Shown here: positions 1 through 10,227 of the stretch, in pieces | Numbering within the stretch: position 1 is the first letter of the stretch | Layout: every line of letters begins with the position of its first letter | Assembly (NCBI GenBank): GCA_963809925.1 | Contig: CAWELH010000004.1 | Coordinates: 186,001-250,000 of the forward strand | Length of the DNA stretch: 64,000 nt | Source of the DNA: DASQZK01 sp963809925 | Lineage (GTDB): Bacteria > Bacteroidota > Bacteroidia > Bacteroidales > GCA-2748055 | Direction of reading: 5' to 3' | Position numbers and translations under genes: made by a program | The notes under the pieces: model-generated | What the model saw: only the letters and a program-made list of their open reading frames with translations | What the model was told of the DNA's origin: nothing | Databases searched by the model: none

Positions 1-1
1 G

Positions 2-382
2 ATCCTGAAAGTCAATTTTTCAAAAGGATATATTGGCCAATTCAAGTTAGGATGGAAAGTTAAAACGCTGTTCCCGAGAAAATATCTCATGGTCTTTCGG
101 ACGAGGATGTACACCGGAGGTATTTACGATATATATGTCAACGACGAACTCGTGACCACTTTTGACTATAAAGCGTACACGGCCATGTCGGGTGTAATTA
201 AGAGTGTTACCGGGAAATATTATGTTCCAAAGGATGGCTTTAACAATTTTGATTGCTGGGTTCAGGACGATGCACCTTATGGAAATACAACGGTGAGACT
301 TGAATATAAAGGTCCAAGCTCAAGTACTCTTATATCTCCGGGATTGGTTATCGATTACGTTGACTTTATCCCGTACGATTGA
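2..382 (+). CDS. C-terminal fragment of a secreted/surface protein upstream of SusC
   Basis: The reading frame is open from the left edge of the window, so only the last 126 residues are present; the internal ATG at 89 is not a likely start. The segment is rich in Tyr, Val and Thr and looks like an all-beta (jelly-roll-like) domain, ending in GLVIDYVDFIPYD. I do not recognise the family with certainty. Proteins in this place before susC are often fasciclin-type or carbohydrate-binding surface lipoproteins, but that is inference from position. It ends 66 bases before the preferred SusC start and is probably in the same operon. Confidence 0.6.
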   Translation: MLKVNFSKGYIGQFKLGWKVKTLFPRKYLMVFRTRMYTGGIYDIYVNDELVTTFDYKAYTAMSGVIKSVTGKYYVPKDGFNNFDCWVQDDAPYGNTTVRLEYKGPSSSTLISPGLVIDYVDFIPYD

Positions 383-448
383 AATGGGACACTTCGGCGT
401 GTGGAAGAGGGAAGAGGATTATATGATAACAATGTGCAAATCAATACA

Positions 449-3400
449 ATGATGAATAAAAAATCACCAATGTTGGGTTTGAATAAAACGGTCCTGTTTG
501 CGGCCAGTTTGATTTTTAATTTGTTCATGGCCCAGGCACAGCAGGACACGCTCCTGGTTAAAGGTATTATTCTTTCCGGGACAAACAACCCCGTTCCTGA
601 CGTATCCGTGAGTATAGAAGGCTCCAGTCAGCTGCCGGTTGTTTCTGATCAGGAGGGTGCATTTATGCTCAAGGCCTCCTCCGGAGAAGTGTGGCTGATC
701 GTTTCCCCGACGGGCGGATTTAAATCCAAGCGTGTTTATCTCAATAACCGCCGCAACCTGACCATCTTTCTCACCCCGGATGACATGGCCTCGGGAAATG
801 ATTTGGTCACTGTGCTTTCACAAAATTTCCGGAAACGAAGCCTTCTCGGTGCTTTTTATGATATTAATGTGAAGCCAATTGATGAGTCCAACGCCCTTAC
901 ACTCGATCAGTTTATGCAGGGAAGAGTTCCTGGCGCCTACATTGTGAACAAGTCCGGAATGCCCGGTGCAGGTTCCGTCACAAGCATAAGGGGAATCAAT
1001 TCTATCTATGCCGGAAATTCACCCCTCTATATTATTGACGGCGTTCCGCTCACCGGACAGGGCATTTTTGGTTCCAACCTCGATGGCTTTGCCTATAATC
1101 CACTCACGGCAGTAAATACCTATGATATTTCTAAAATGACGGTGCTCAAAGATCCGGCGAATACAGCAGCCTATGGTTCGAAGGGCTCAAACGGTGTCAT
1201 AACCATTGAGACCCTCGATCCAAGTGTTACCCAGACCACCATTGAACTCGATCTTAAAACCGGCTACTCGCTCACACCGACAAACCTGATCCCCCAGCTG
1301 AACGGCGAACAGCATAAAACACTTATCAACGAGATCCTGTTCTCTGCTGGTTTATACGAGGAAGATATTCTTGAATATTTTCCTAATCTTTTCCTGACGA
1401 AAGATGATGTCAGGTACATCGATTATCAGCATAACACCAACTGGCAGGACCTGATCTTTCAGAATGCAAGTTATAACAGTATCAATCTGAATGTAAAAGG
1501 CGGGGATGAGATTGCCCGATATGGTCTTTCATTTGGTTATATGAAGAGTGACGGAATCATAAAGGAAACAGGGATGGATGGGTATAACCTCCGGTTTGTG
1601 AGCCGCCTGAATATCTTCACATGGCTCAAAATGAATGCCGGAGTGTCCCTGAATTACAATACCTCCAGGTTAAAGGAAGCGGCAACCGTGGATGAGACCA
1701 GCCCTATCCTGGCCAGCCTCGCTAAATCACCCCTCCTAAATCCCTACCAGTATGACGAGGAGGGGAATGAGCTCACTATATTGTCAGAAGTGGATGAACT
1801 TGGTGTTAGTAATCCGCTGGCCATCGCCAATAATTACGAAGCCAAAAACACCAATTATAACTTCACGGCAACACTTGGACTGGAAGGATCCATTAAAAAG
1901 AACCTGGTATTTAACAGTAATTTTAGTCTGACCTATGATGTTCTGAAGGAACAGATCTTCATGCCAAATCATGGAATGCAGCTTTATTATGATTACGAGG
2001 CCATTAACGTGGCCAAGGCCACCAATAATGATCTTAATTCCTTCTATAATAACACTTACCTGAAATATACAAAGTCATTCGGTCCCAATCACCAGTTTTC
2101 CTCCAATACCGGCCTTCACCTTTATACCAATGAGTTTCAGCTCGACTGGGCTTTGACGAAAAACGCCCATGAAAATGATCAGTACCGGACGCTTGGCGAT
2201 GGACAGGACAACCTGCGTGAAATAGGCGGAGATAACAGGACCTGGAACTGGCTCTCATTTTATGAATACCTGAACTATTCCTACAAAGCTAAATATCTCC
2301 TGACAGCCACAGTATCGCTCGACGGATCTTCAAGGGTTGGTGATAATGCTGTAAACACCATGAAAATTGGGAATCAACCCTTTGGCCTATTTTATTCGGG
2401 AGGTATCGGCTGGAGGATTTCCAATGAAGATTTCCTTAAAAACATTTCATGGCTTGAAGATATGAAGTTCAGGGTGACCATGGGGAAAACCGGAAATGAC
2501 GACATCGGGGAATCAAGTGCCACAAATTATTACCAGGCCGTGAAATTCCGTGAGACTGTCGGCTTGTATCCCGCCGTAATTCCCAATGACAAACTGAGCT
2601 ATGAGATACTGAAACAAGTAGACGGAGGACTTGATCTGTCGTTATGGGGGAATCGTTTTTCCGTAAAGGCAGATATATTCAGATCGACCACTGATAATAT
2701 GCTGATATACACACCACTCGATGCATTCCTGGGATATGATCTGAGAATTGAAAATGGTGGCAAGATGGAAAATACCGGGATGGAATTCAGCACGTTTTTG
2801 AGGATCGTAAGCAGAAATAATTTTTCCTGGGACATTCAGGCCAATTATTCAGCGATAAAGAACCAGGTCCTGGAGATAAAGGGAAACAAGTTGATTACCA
2901 GTGTCCCGGGAGCTGAGATTGTAAATATGGTTGGGGCACCTGTGAACAGCTATTACGGCTTCGTTTATGAAGGTGTTTACACTACCCAGGCAATGGCTGA
3001 TGAGGCTGCCATGCTTAATGCCAAAGGTATCCCATACAGGGCAGGGGATGCAATTTATGCAGATCTTTCCGGTCCCGACAATGCGCCTGACGGGATCATC
3101 AATGATTACGACAAAACAACCATCGGATCATCCCTGCCAAAATTTTACGGAGGATTTGTCAATACTCTTACTTACAAGAAGTGGTCACTAAGCATTGTAC
3201 TTCAGGGGGTGAGCGGCAACAAACTTTACAATTATGTGCGATACAGGAACGAATCCATGACAGGGCTTGAAAATCAGAGTGCGTCAGTGCTTAACCGGTG
3301 GCAATTTGATGGACAGCAAACCGATGTTCCAAGGGCTCTGGCCAATGATCCGATCGGAAATTCAGCATTTTCCTCTCGCTGGATCGAGGATGGCTCATAC

Positions 3401-3625
3401 ATCAGGTTAAAAAATGTAACACTCAGCTACACCGTTCCGGATGAATTCCTGACCTTTAAAAGTGCGATGTTTTATGTTACAGCAAGCAACCTGTTTATTC
3501 TGACAAATTACCTTGGATATGATCCGGAATTTGCATATTCCTACTCCAATATCCATCAGGGCATTGACTATGGGCTCATGCCTCAGGCCAGGCAGTTTAT
3601 TGCCGGAATAAAAGTCGGTTTATAA
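449..3625 (+). CDS. SusC/RagA-family TonB-dependent outer-membrane transporter
   Basis: A barrel of the SusC type, which imports oligosaccharides together with a SusD lid. From the ATG at 449 (a second ATG follows at 452) it has about 1058 residues, the usual SusC size. A signal peptide ends near MAQAQQ, followed by a carboxypeptidase-regulatory-like beta domain (about residues 35-110), a TonB plug region containing QGRVPGAYI, SIRGINSIYAGNSPLYIIDG and GSKGSNGVITIET, then a long beta-barrel ending in the aromatic-rich QFIAGIKVGL. An upstream in-frame GTG at 401 would put 16 non-signal-like residues in front of the signal peptide, so 449 is preferred. The susD gene starts 12 bases downstream. 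The nearby minus-strand GH9, GH26 and epimerase genes suggest beta-glucan or glucomannan oligosaccharides as substrate; this is inference. Confidence 0.95.
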   Translation: MMNKKSPMLGLNKTVLFAASLIFNLFMAQAQQDTLLVKGIILSGTNNPVPDVSVSIEGSSQLPVVSDQEGAFMLKASSGEVWLIVSPTGGFKSKRVYLNNRRNLTIFLTPDDMASGNDLVTVLSQNFRKRSLLGAFYDINVKPIDESNALTLDQFMQGRVPGAYIVNKSGMPGAGSVTSIRGINSIYAGNSPLYIIDGVPLTGQGIFGSNLDGFAYNPLTAVNTYDISKMTVLKDPANTAAYGSKGSNGVITIETLDPSVTQTTIELDLKTGYSLTPTNLIPQLNGEQHKTLINEILFSAGLYEEDILEYFPNLFLTKDDVRYIDYQHNTNWQDLIFQNASYNSINLNVKGGDEIARYGLSFGYMKSDGIIKETGMDGYNLRFVSRLNIFTWLKMNAGVSLNYNTSRLKEAATVDETSPILASLAKSPLLNPYQYDEEGNELTILSEVDELGVSNPLAIANNYEAKNTNYNFTATLGLEGSIKKNLVFNSNFSLTYDVLKEQIFMPNHGMQLYYDYEAINVAKATNNDLNSFYNNTYLKYTKSFGPNHQFSSNTGLHLYTNEFQLDWALTKNAHENDQYRTLGDGQDNLREIGGDNRTWNWLSFYEYLNYSYKAKYLLTATVSLDGSSRVGDNAVNTMKIGNQPFGLFYSGGIGWRISNEDFLKNISWLEDMKFRVTMGKTGNDDIGESSATNYYQAVKFRETVGLYPAVIPNDKLSYEILKQVDGGLDLSLWGNRFSVKADIFRSTTDNMLIYTPLDAFLGYDLRIENGGKMENTGMEFSTFLRIVSRNNFSWDIQANYSAIKNQVLEIKGNKLITSVPGAEIVNMVGAPVNSYYGFVYEGVYTTQAMADEAAMLNAKGIPYRAGDAIYADLSGPDNAPDGIINDYDKTTIGSSLPKFYGGFVNTLTYKKWSLSIVLQGVSGNKLYNYVRYRNESMTGLENQSASVLNRWQFDGQQTDVPRALANDPIGNSAFSSRWIEDGSYIRLKNVTLSYTVPDEFLTFKSAMFYVTASNLFILTNYLGYDPEFAYSYSNIHQGIDYGLMPQARQFIAGIKVGL

Positions 3626-3637
3626 AAAATATCAAAT

Positions 3638-5518
3638 ATGATGAGCAAGATGAAGAAATACCCGGTCATTTTTATAATTGTCGCAGCCATCATGATTCTG
3701 GGATCATGTGAGAAACTTCTGAACCCGGAACAGGAACTGGCCATTACCGAAGACAGGCTCTTCGACGACTGGTATGAATACCGCTCCGTTGAAATGGGGA
3801 TGTATGGCTTGCAACAAAAGCTTGTAGAACAACTAATGGTTCTTGGCGAGCTGAGGGGTGACCTTTTGACCATCACCTCAAATGCTGATGCCGATTTGAG
3901 AGATATATACAACTTCAATGTTTCTAGAGATAACAAGTATGCCTCACCCACGAACTTTTTTAAGCTAATCTCTGCAAGTAATAACTTCATCAGGGTTTTG
4001 AAGCGGAAACATCCGGAAGTACTTGACCCAAACATTCCGGTTACAAACTATGACAAACTCTACGGTGAAGCTCTGTGTATGAGAGCATGGGCGTACTTCA
4101 ATGCTGTACGGATCTATGGAAGAGTGCCTTATATTCCCGAAAGTCTTGTTACAATCAATGAGATTGAAAATTTTGTGAATTCCCCGGGTAGTTATGTCGA
4201 CAGTGTGTATATCGATTTTGGCCTGGATGGTTATCACAATGATACGACGCTGAACATGCCGGTTACCCTCGATAAAAATTTCTATGACACGGACCAGATT
4301 GTTGACCTCTTCACCACTCAGCTCGAAAATGAGGTGAAAGCAGTCGGGGTTAATCACTATATCGATAACAAGGATGTGACGTGGGAAGTCACCATATGGA
4401 ACCAGTACGCTATGCATGCCCTTCTCGGGCAGATGTATCTGACCAGGGGTGACCTGGCAAAAGCCAGAATACATTTTGAGGCTATAATGATGAACAGCGA
4501 GGTTTCCGTTGAGGACAACAATTACCGATATCAGCTCGATAAAAGCTTTCGGGATTATTTATGGACGAACATATTTACAACCATCGATAACAAAGAGCAT
4601 ATTTACACCATCTGGTTTAATAAAGCTAATTTTCAGCAGAACAGATTACAGGACTTTTTCGAGCCATTTACTCCACATCTTTATATGCTCAAGCCAAGCG
4701 GGCCTGCCATATTTAAGTTTGAAACGGTATGGAGAGGTCAGATTCAGGATACGAAAGACCCGGTAGATCCGGCAAAGACGGAGATGGTCTCTATCGGTGT
4801 ACCCAGTGATTTTTATCGCGGCTTTGGCAGTTCATACCTTTACATAAAGGGTAATGGTGTGCTTTCGCCCAACGATTATATCAATATGCTTGATCTCAAG
4901 GCGCATGGTGATGACCGCGGTGTTCAGGCTGTCATGGATGGAGTTGATACCATGGTATATAAATATTCAATCGGCAAGGGAAGGTTTGATCAGGATGCGA
5001 ATTATATCATCTACCGTGCTGCCGGCATCCACCTATATATGGCGGAACTTCTAACATATCAGGCCTATGTTCAGGAGAACGGTTCCGTCAGTTCAAAAGC
5101 ACAGCAGGCCCTTGATATTGTAAATAACGGGGCATATTTTAATGATACGCAGGACAGGGAACAACTGGGTGTGAAGGGCAGGGTTGGGCTCGTCTTAACA
5201 AAATTCGACGGTATTTTAACTGGGAACGATCACTTTATTCATGATCCGTATACAAACGAAATCGTCGCCTATGAGAACCTTACCGCCAATCTGTATGCCA
5301 AGCAGAAGTTAATAGAGGATGAGATCATGGATGAAAGGGCAAGGGAACTTGCCTTCGAGGGGGAACGCTTCTATGATCTGATGCGTGTGGCAAAAAGAAG
5401 GAACGATCCTTCCTACCTGGCAAAAGCCGTATCGGCAAAATTTCCTGAAAACCAGCGGCAGAGTATCTATAATTTCCTTCTGGAAGAAAATAACTGGTAT
5501 ATTCATTATTTTGAATAG
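3638..5518 (+). CDS. SusD/RagB-family nutrient-binding outer-membrane lipoprotein
   Basis: The glycan-binding partner of the SusC transporter just upstream. The N-terminus is a lipoprotein signal with a lipobox ending at Cys24 (MILGSC), followed by the NPEQ-type start typical of SusD. The body has the family's helical repeats (GEALCMRAWAYFNAVRIYG near residues 148-166) and the closing EIMDERARELAFEGERFYDLMR region common to RagB/SusD proteins. At 626 residues it is slightly longer than the average SusD. Alternative starts at 3641 or 3650 remain possible. It is translated with susC and ends 12 bases before the stop of the convergent GH9 gene. Confidence 0.95.
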   Translation: MMSKMKKYPVIFIIVAAIMILGSCEKLLNPEQELAITEDRLFDDWYEYRSVEMGMYGLQQKLVEQLMVLGELRGDLLTITSNADADLRDIYNFNVSRDNKYASPTNFFKLISASNNFIRVLKRKHPEVLDPNIPVTNYDKLYGEALCMRAWAYFNAVRIYGRVPYIPESLVTINEIENFVNSPGSYVDSVYIDFGLDGYHNDTTLNMPVTLDKNFYDTDQIVDLFTTQLENEVKAVGVNHYIDNKDVTWEVTIWNQYAMHALLGQMYLTRGDLAKARIHFEAIMMNSEVSVEDNNYRYQLDKSFRDYLWTNIFTTIDNKEHIYTIWFNKANFQQNRLQDFFEPFTPHLYMLKPSGPAIFKFETVWRGQIQDTKDPVDPAKTEMVSIGVPSDFYRGFGSSYLYIKGNGVLSPNDYINMLDLKAHGDDRGVQAVMDGVDTMVYKYSIGKGRFDQDANYIIYRAAGIHLYMAELLTYQAYVQENGSVSSKAQQALDIVNNGAYFNDTQDREQLGVKGRVGLVLTKFDGILTGNDHFIHDPYTNEIVAYENLTANLYAKQKLIEDEIMDERARELAFEGERFYDLMRVAKRRNDPSYLAKAVSAKFPENQRQSIYNFLLEENNWYIHYFE

Positions 5519-5530
5519 AACTTACAAGCC

Positions 5531-8254
5531 TTACAACCGGATCATTTTGAACCTGATTATTCTGCCGGCAGTCTCGATTACAATTTCGTAAAACCCTGCT
5601 TTCAGGCTGCCTGTATCAATGTCCGCATCCCCGTTCAGGTTTTTATCCAGGAAAAGGTTTCCATTCAGGGTGAAGATACGTAATCTGTAATCTTCCCTGT
5701 TTCTATTGTTTATGTAGAGCAAACCGTTATTTGGGTTGGGAAAGATGGTGAAGTTCCCGTCTGAATAGCGGCCGGGGACGAAGTCGGTGCAATTTGCTGA
5801 CTCAAGCACAGGCGTGATGCCTGTATTTCCACCGGCACAATTCCCGCATGAATCGATAAATGCGGTTCCATTCAGATCGCCGTTACAGTCTTCGACCGGG
5901 TTACAGAGAGCTGGGTCCAATACTGGTGTAATACCGGTGTTTCCTCCGGCACACACTTCGCATGAATCAATAAATGCGGTACCATTTTCGTCTCCATTAC
6001 AGTCGAGGGCAGGATTGCATGCTTCCGGATCAAGTTCGGGATCAATCCCTGTATTTCCGCCGGCGCATGCGCCACATGAATCAATAAATGCGGTACCATT
6101 TTCATCTCCATTACAGTCGACGGCAGGAGTGCATGCTTCCGGATCAAGCTCGGGATCAATCCCTGTATTTCCGCCGGCGCATGCGCCACACGAATCAAAA
6201 AATGCCGTGCCATTTAACTCACCAAAACAATCTACCGGAATACATTCACTTTTATCGGTGGTCGGTATAATTCCGGTATTTCCCCCCGCACAAATGCCAC
6301 ATGAATCAATAAAGGCTGTCCCGTTGACATCCCCATGACAGTCAGCCCCGGCTGTAACAAATTTCGACAGAAGGCGGATATAATTTACCTGGTAACCGCA
6401 GCTGTTCTCCGTTATCGACCATGAATTAAGCGGCCAGCTTGTATTGAAGTCCTTGTAGGATTTCTGGGCCGGCTGTCCCTTTGGCGGTGAAATGGATTCG
6501 GAAGTGCAAATGGCATTATTGTTAGAGGATCCACAACCGCCGGGACAACATCCATCCCAATCGTAAGAAGGATTTGCCCCTCCGGTGAGAAATCCCGGCG
6601 GCGGACCGTAGACGGATTCCCCGACCCTGTCCCATAGTGCACTGCCATCGGCGAACCATGAATGATAAAATTCATTCACGCCATTTTCCGCTCCGAAAGC
6701 ATACATGTTTGAAAGGTAAACGAAATTCAGCGGGTTAACGCCATGGATGTAGTTAACATAAGACCTGGCGGCATCTTTGGCGATGGTTGCAACGGTGGGA
6801 TCGATGTCATAGGAGATCTCATCATAAAACATACTGCCCAGGCCTGATTTTACGCCATTGCTGCCCCAGGTGTAGGACTCGAGGTATGACATATAAGGAT
6901 CTTTTTTACCCGTCCACGCAGGCAGATTATTTGCGTTGTTCTTCATCGCATTCCTGTATACCGCACGGATATCATCTTTTACCAATGCGGTGCCATCATC
7001 GAGAGTGGAATAGTAAAGCAGCACCTCCTGGTTCTGTGTCTCAAAAGGATATGCGTAGCTCCACTGCATCAGGTGCACCTGTGTGTACTGGCTGTCAAAA
7101 TAATCACGAAAATCGGGATCGCCGGTAATCTCCAGCAGGAAGGAGGCGGCTTTCAGCTTCGCTATCAGTCGTCCGTAATCATCCGTTTCCTGATCACCGG
7201 CAGCCAGTCCGGAGGAGTTGTTGGAAGCGCTGTTATTGTGAAAGATCACATCGGGGTTGGCCTCAGCCCATGCCCAGGCTCTGAGTGCCCTTGCTTCAAG
7301 CGTATCGGCATATTCCGTCATGCCTTCCGCCCTGAAAACTTTGGAGCTTATAGCGAGAGCTGCTGCTGTATTGAGGGTGGCTGAGGTGCTGACGGGGCCG
7401 TAATAGCTCGGTCCTGTCGCGGCAGATGGAGGACTGGCAGACGATTCACCCACGATGCTTAGCACACTGCCATCATCCTCCTGCATATTGAGCAAAAAGT
7501 GAATGCCCCACATCGCTTCATCGAGGATGTCGGGGACACCATTTCCCGATTCGGGTATATTGTAGTCATCGGCCCAGGCATCAGGTTTTTCAAGGTAAGC
7601 CTTCATCATTTCAATCACGTAATTGGCAGTCCAGCTGGTATATTTGTTTAAGTCGCCGGCATCGTACCATCCACCGCTGACGTCCCGTTCACTTGCCGGA
7701 TTATCCTTATCGAAGAACGATCGGCAGTTTTTATCCTGCAGGGGACCGATATGACTTGCCCCATCGGCCCACGCTTCGCCGGCATACTGAGCATCCTTGG
7801 CGAAACCGGCACGCTGATAAAAGAACATACGCATCGCCTGTTTCAAGACTTCGTTGTACACATTTGCAGCGATTTCAAATTCATACGATCTGAGATTTTG
7901 TTCTTCATCGAGAATGTAATAGCTGCCTGATGCAGTGACCGTTGAAAAATCAAAATGCCAGGCTTTGTCCCCGGAAGTGGCATCGGTAGCCCCGCCATTC
8001 CAGACAGTGATGCCCGCCGTATAGACTTTCTCTCCGGTTTTAGCATTCACGACGCAATAGACGCTTCCGGGAGAAAAAGATTCTCCTGCATCAAAGCCGG
8101 TCACCGGATCCTTAAGTACGGCAACTTTTTTTGAATCAGGCAGGTAACCAAACTGATCAACGATGATGAATTTTGAGATCTCCTGTGAAAATGTCGTGAT
8201 GGTAAATAACATCCCAACGATCAGCAGTATGAGCATTTTTTTTGAGCCTGTCAT
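5531..8254 (-). CDS. GH9 endoglucanase with five Cys-rich repeats and a T9SS sorting tail
   Basis: A 907-residue secreted cellulase-type hydrolase. Order: signal peptide (1-24), CelD_N Ig-like domain (about 26-115), GH9 catalytic (alpha/alpha)6 domain (about 125-640) with the catalytic-base motif GGWYDAGDLNKY and the C-terminal acid motif SITENSCGYQ. Next come five 38-residue repeats (about 640-825) of the form DCxGxxNGTAFxDSCxxCAGGNTG with four Cys each, then a type-A T9SS C-terminal domain (about 835-907, FPNPNNG ... IIRFKMIRL). The tail predicts export across the outer membrane by T9SS and cell-surface or extracellular location. It lies 62 bases downstream of the second GH9 gene on the same strand, and the catalytic domains are closely similar, so this is a tandem duplication. 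Repeat 4 reads SCEVC where the others have SCGxC. Confidence 0.95.
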   Translation of the reverse strand: MTGSKKMLILLIVGMLFTITTFSQEISKFIIVDQFGYLPDSKKVAVLKDPVTGFDAGESFSPGSVYCVVNAKTGEKVYTAGITVWNGGATDATSGDKAWHFDFSTVTASGSYYILDEEQNLRSYEFEIAANVYNEVLKQAMRMFFYQRAGFAKDAQYAGEAWADGASHIGPLQDKNCRSFFDKDNPASERDVSGGWYDAGDLNKYTSWTANYVIEMMKAYLEKPDAWADDYNIPESGNGVPDILDEAMWGIHFLLNMQEDDGSVLSIVGESSASPPSAATGPSYYGPVSTSATLNTAAALAISSKVFRAEGMTEYADTLEARALRAWAWAEANPDVIFHNNSASNNSSGLAAGDQETDDYGRLIAKLKAASFLLEITGDPDFRDYFDSQYTQVHLMQWSYAYPFETQNQEVLLYYSTLDDGTALVKDDIRAVYRNAMKNNANNLPAWTGKKDPYMSYLESYTWGSNGVKSGLGSMFYDEISYDIDPTVATIAKDAARSYVNYIHGVNPLNFVYLSNMYAFGAENGVNEFYHSWFADGSALWDRVGESVYGPPPGFLTGGANPSYDWDGCCPGGCGSSNNNAICTSESISPPKGQPAQKSYKDFNTSWPLNSWSITENSCGYQVNYIRLLSKFVTAGADCHGDVNGTAFIDSCGICAGGNTGIIPTTDKSECIPVDCFGELNGTAFFDSCGACAGGNTGIDPELDPEACTPAVDCNGDENGTAFIDSCGACAGGNTGIDPELDPEACNPALDCNGDENGTAFIDSCEVCAGGNTGITPVLDPALCNPVEDCNGDLNGTAFIDSCGNCAGGNTGITPVLESANCTDFVPGRYSDGNFTIFPNPNNGLLYINNRNREDYRLRIFTLNGNLFLDKNLNGDADIDTGSLKAGFYEIVIETAGRIIRFKMIRL

Positions 8255-8316
8255 AATACACTGTTATAATGTTAATTCCAAAAAGATAGAATCACGGCGT
8301 GAAGGATCGCGGTCCG

Positions 8317-10227
8317 TCACTTTCCGGTACCGGCCTTCACAAATTTCGACAACAGCAAGATATACCTGACCTGGTAGCTACAGCTGTTTTCCGTTATTTC
8401 CCATGAATTCAGGGGCCAGCTGGTATTAAAATCCTTGTATGATTTCTGGTCAGGCTGTCCTCTCGGTGGTGTGATTGATTCTGAGAAACACATGGCATTG
8501 TTTTCGGCATTACTGCAATTATCCGGGCAGCATCGGTCCCAGTTATAGTGAGGGTTTGCTCCGCCGGTAAGGTAACCCGGAGGTGGTCCGTAGGTCGATT
8601 CGCCAACACGGTCCCACTTTTCGCTTCCATTACAGAACCAGGAATGATAGAATTCATTGGCACAATTATCCCCGCCATAATTATACATGTTCGACAAGTA
8701 GGTCATGTTCATCGGATTGACGCCGTGGATATAGTGAAGATAATTCATGGCAGCTTCCCGGCATTCTTCATTTATTGCAGGATCGATGCCAAAAGTTATC
8801 ACGTCATAGAACATATTGCCCTGGGCTGATTTGACTCCATTACTGCCCCAGGTATAGTCTTTAAGGCAGGCGAGATAGGGATCTTTTACCATCCGCTGTG
8901 CCGGCAGGTTATATTCACCTTCAAGGATGGCATTTTTGTATTCTTCTTTTATACTGTCCTGAATGGGCTTAGTCCCGTTACCCAGGGTAGTGTAGTGGAG
9001 TAAAACTTCCTGGTCGCCCGATTCAAATGGCGAAGTATTGTGAGATTTAAGCATCATATTCTCCTGGTAGTGTTCATCGAAAAAATTACGGAATTTAAGA
9101 TCACCGGTCGCTTCAAAAAGAAAACATGCTGCTTCCAGCTTTGCCATTTGCCGGCCATAATCACTGATCTCCATACGTCCGGCTCCCAGTCCGACAGAGT
9201 GATATCTCCGGTCGTTATTATTAAAGAGTACATCCGGATTGCTATCAGCCCATTCCCATGCTCTGAGCGAGGCATCAAGGAGTGAATCGGCATAACCGGG
9301 CATACCTCGTGAACGGAAGACCGTTGCCCCCAGGGCCAGCGCAGAAGCGGTATTCAGCGTGGCGGAAGTATTTACAGGTCCGTAATAACTGGGTCCTGAG
9401 GCTGCAGATGGCGGACTGGCGTGGGATTCACCCACAATACTCAGGACACTTCCGTCGCTCTGTTGAAGACGCAGAAGATGATCCATGCCGTATTTCGTCT
9501 CATCAAGAAGGTCGGGTAGGCCGTTTCCGGATTCCGGGATGTTGTAATCATCTGTCCATACCGTGGGGTTTTCAATATAGGCCAGAAGAAGATCGACCAC
9601 ATAATTTGCTGTCCATGAGGTATATTTGTTATAATCACCCGCATCGTACCATCCGCCGCTTACATCTTTTTCCGTGACGGGATTGTCCTTATCAAAAAAT
9701 GAACGGCAGTTTTTATCCTGGAGAGGGCCGGTATGGCTGGCTTCATCGGCCCAGGCTTCACCGGCATACCTGGCATCTTTCCTGAATCCGGACCTCTGGT
9801 AGAAAAAAGTGCGGACGGCCTGTTTCAGAACTTCATTGTAGACATTGTCGGCAATGTTAAAATTGGAGGATTTCTGATTCCGCCTGGTATCGAGTACGTA
9901 ATAGGTACCCGGGGTCTTCACTGCCGAGAAATCGAAGTGCCAGATCATATCGCCTGAAGATTTATCGACGGCACCGTCAGCCCATTGGACGATCGCGGAG
10001 GTGAATATCTTCTTGCCGCTTTTCACGTCAACCAGAGTATATTTTTCTCCCGGTATAAAGGACAATGCGGAATCAAAGCCGATTACCGGATTTCTTATCA
10101 CGGCAATTTTTCTGGAAGCAGGCAGATAACCGAACTGGTCGGTTGTGATGAAGCCTGAGTTATTTTGGGGGATGGCCGATAGTGCACATAATAAGGCTAC
10201 AACGGATATCAGGAGTCGGCGTTGCAT
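8317..10227 (-). CDS. GH9 endoglucanase/cellodextrinase without sorting tail
   Basis: A 636-residue paralogue of the adjacent GH9 gene. It has a signal peptide (MQRRLLISVVALLCALSAIPQ), a CelD_N Ig-like domain and a GH9 catalytic domain with GGWYDAGDYNKYTSW and EITENSCSYQVRY. It stops just after the catalytic domain (LLLSKFVKAGTGK) and has neither the Cys-rich repeats nor the T9SS tail of its neighbour. It should therefore be Sec-exported to the periplasm rather than sent to the surface. The pair would then split cellulose or glucomannan breakdown into an outer endo-acting step and a periplasmic step on imported oligosaccharides; the compartment split is inferred from domain content. The start ATG at 10227 directly precedes the signal peptide. 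Confidence 0.95.
   Translation of the reverse strand: MQRRLLISVVALLCALSAIPQNNSGFITTDQFGYLPASRKIAVIRNPVIGFDSALSFIPGEKYTLVDVKSGKKIFTSAIVQWADGAVDKSSGDMIWHFDFSAVKTPGTYYVLDTRRNQKSSNFNIADNVYNEVLKQAVRTFFYQRSGFRKDARYAGEAWADEASHTGPLQDKNCRSFFDKDNPVTEKDVSGGWYDAGDYNKYTSWTANYVVDLLLAYIENPTVWTDDYNIPESGNGLPDLLDETKYGMDHLLRLQQSDGSVLSIVGESHASPPSAASGPSYYGPVNTSATLNTASALALGATVFRSRGMPGYADSLLDASLRAWEWADSNPDVLFNNNDRRYHSVGLGAGRMEISDYGRQMAKLEAACFLFEATGDLKFRNFFDEHYQENMMLKSHNTSPFESGDQEVLLHYTTLGNGTKPIQDSIKEEYKNAILEGEYNLPAQRMVKDPYLACLKDYTWGSNGVKSAQGNMFYDVITFGIDPAINEECREAAMNYLHYIHGVNPMNMTYLSNMYNYGGDNCANEFYHSWFCNGSEKWDRVGESTYGPPPGYLTGGANPHYNWDRCCPDNCSNAENNAMCFSESITPPRGQPDQKSYKDFNTSWPLNSWEITENSCSYQVRYILLLSKFVKAGTGK

Noticed and set aside
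5787..6338. Long plus-strand open frame rich in Pro, Ser and repeats
   Set aside because: It is the complement of the Cys-rich repeats of the GH9 gene; its regularity comes from those repeats.
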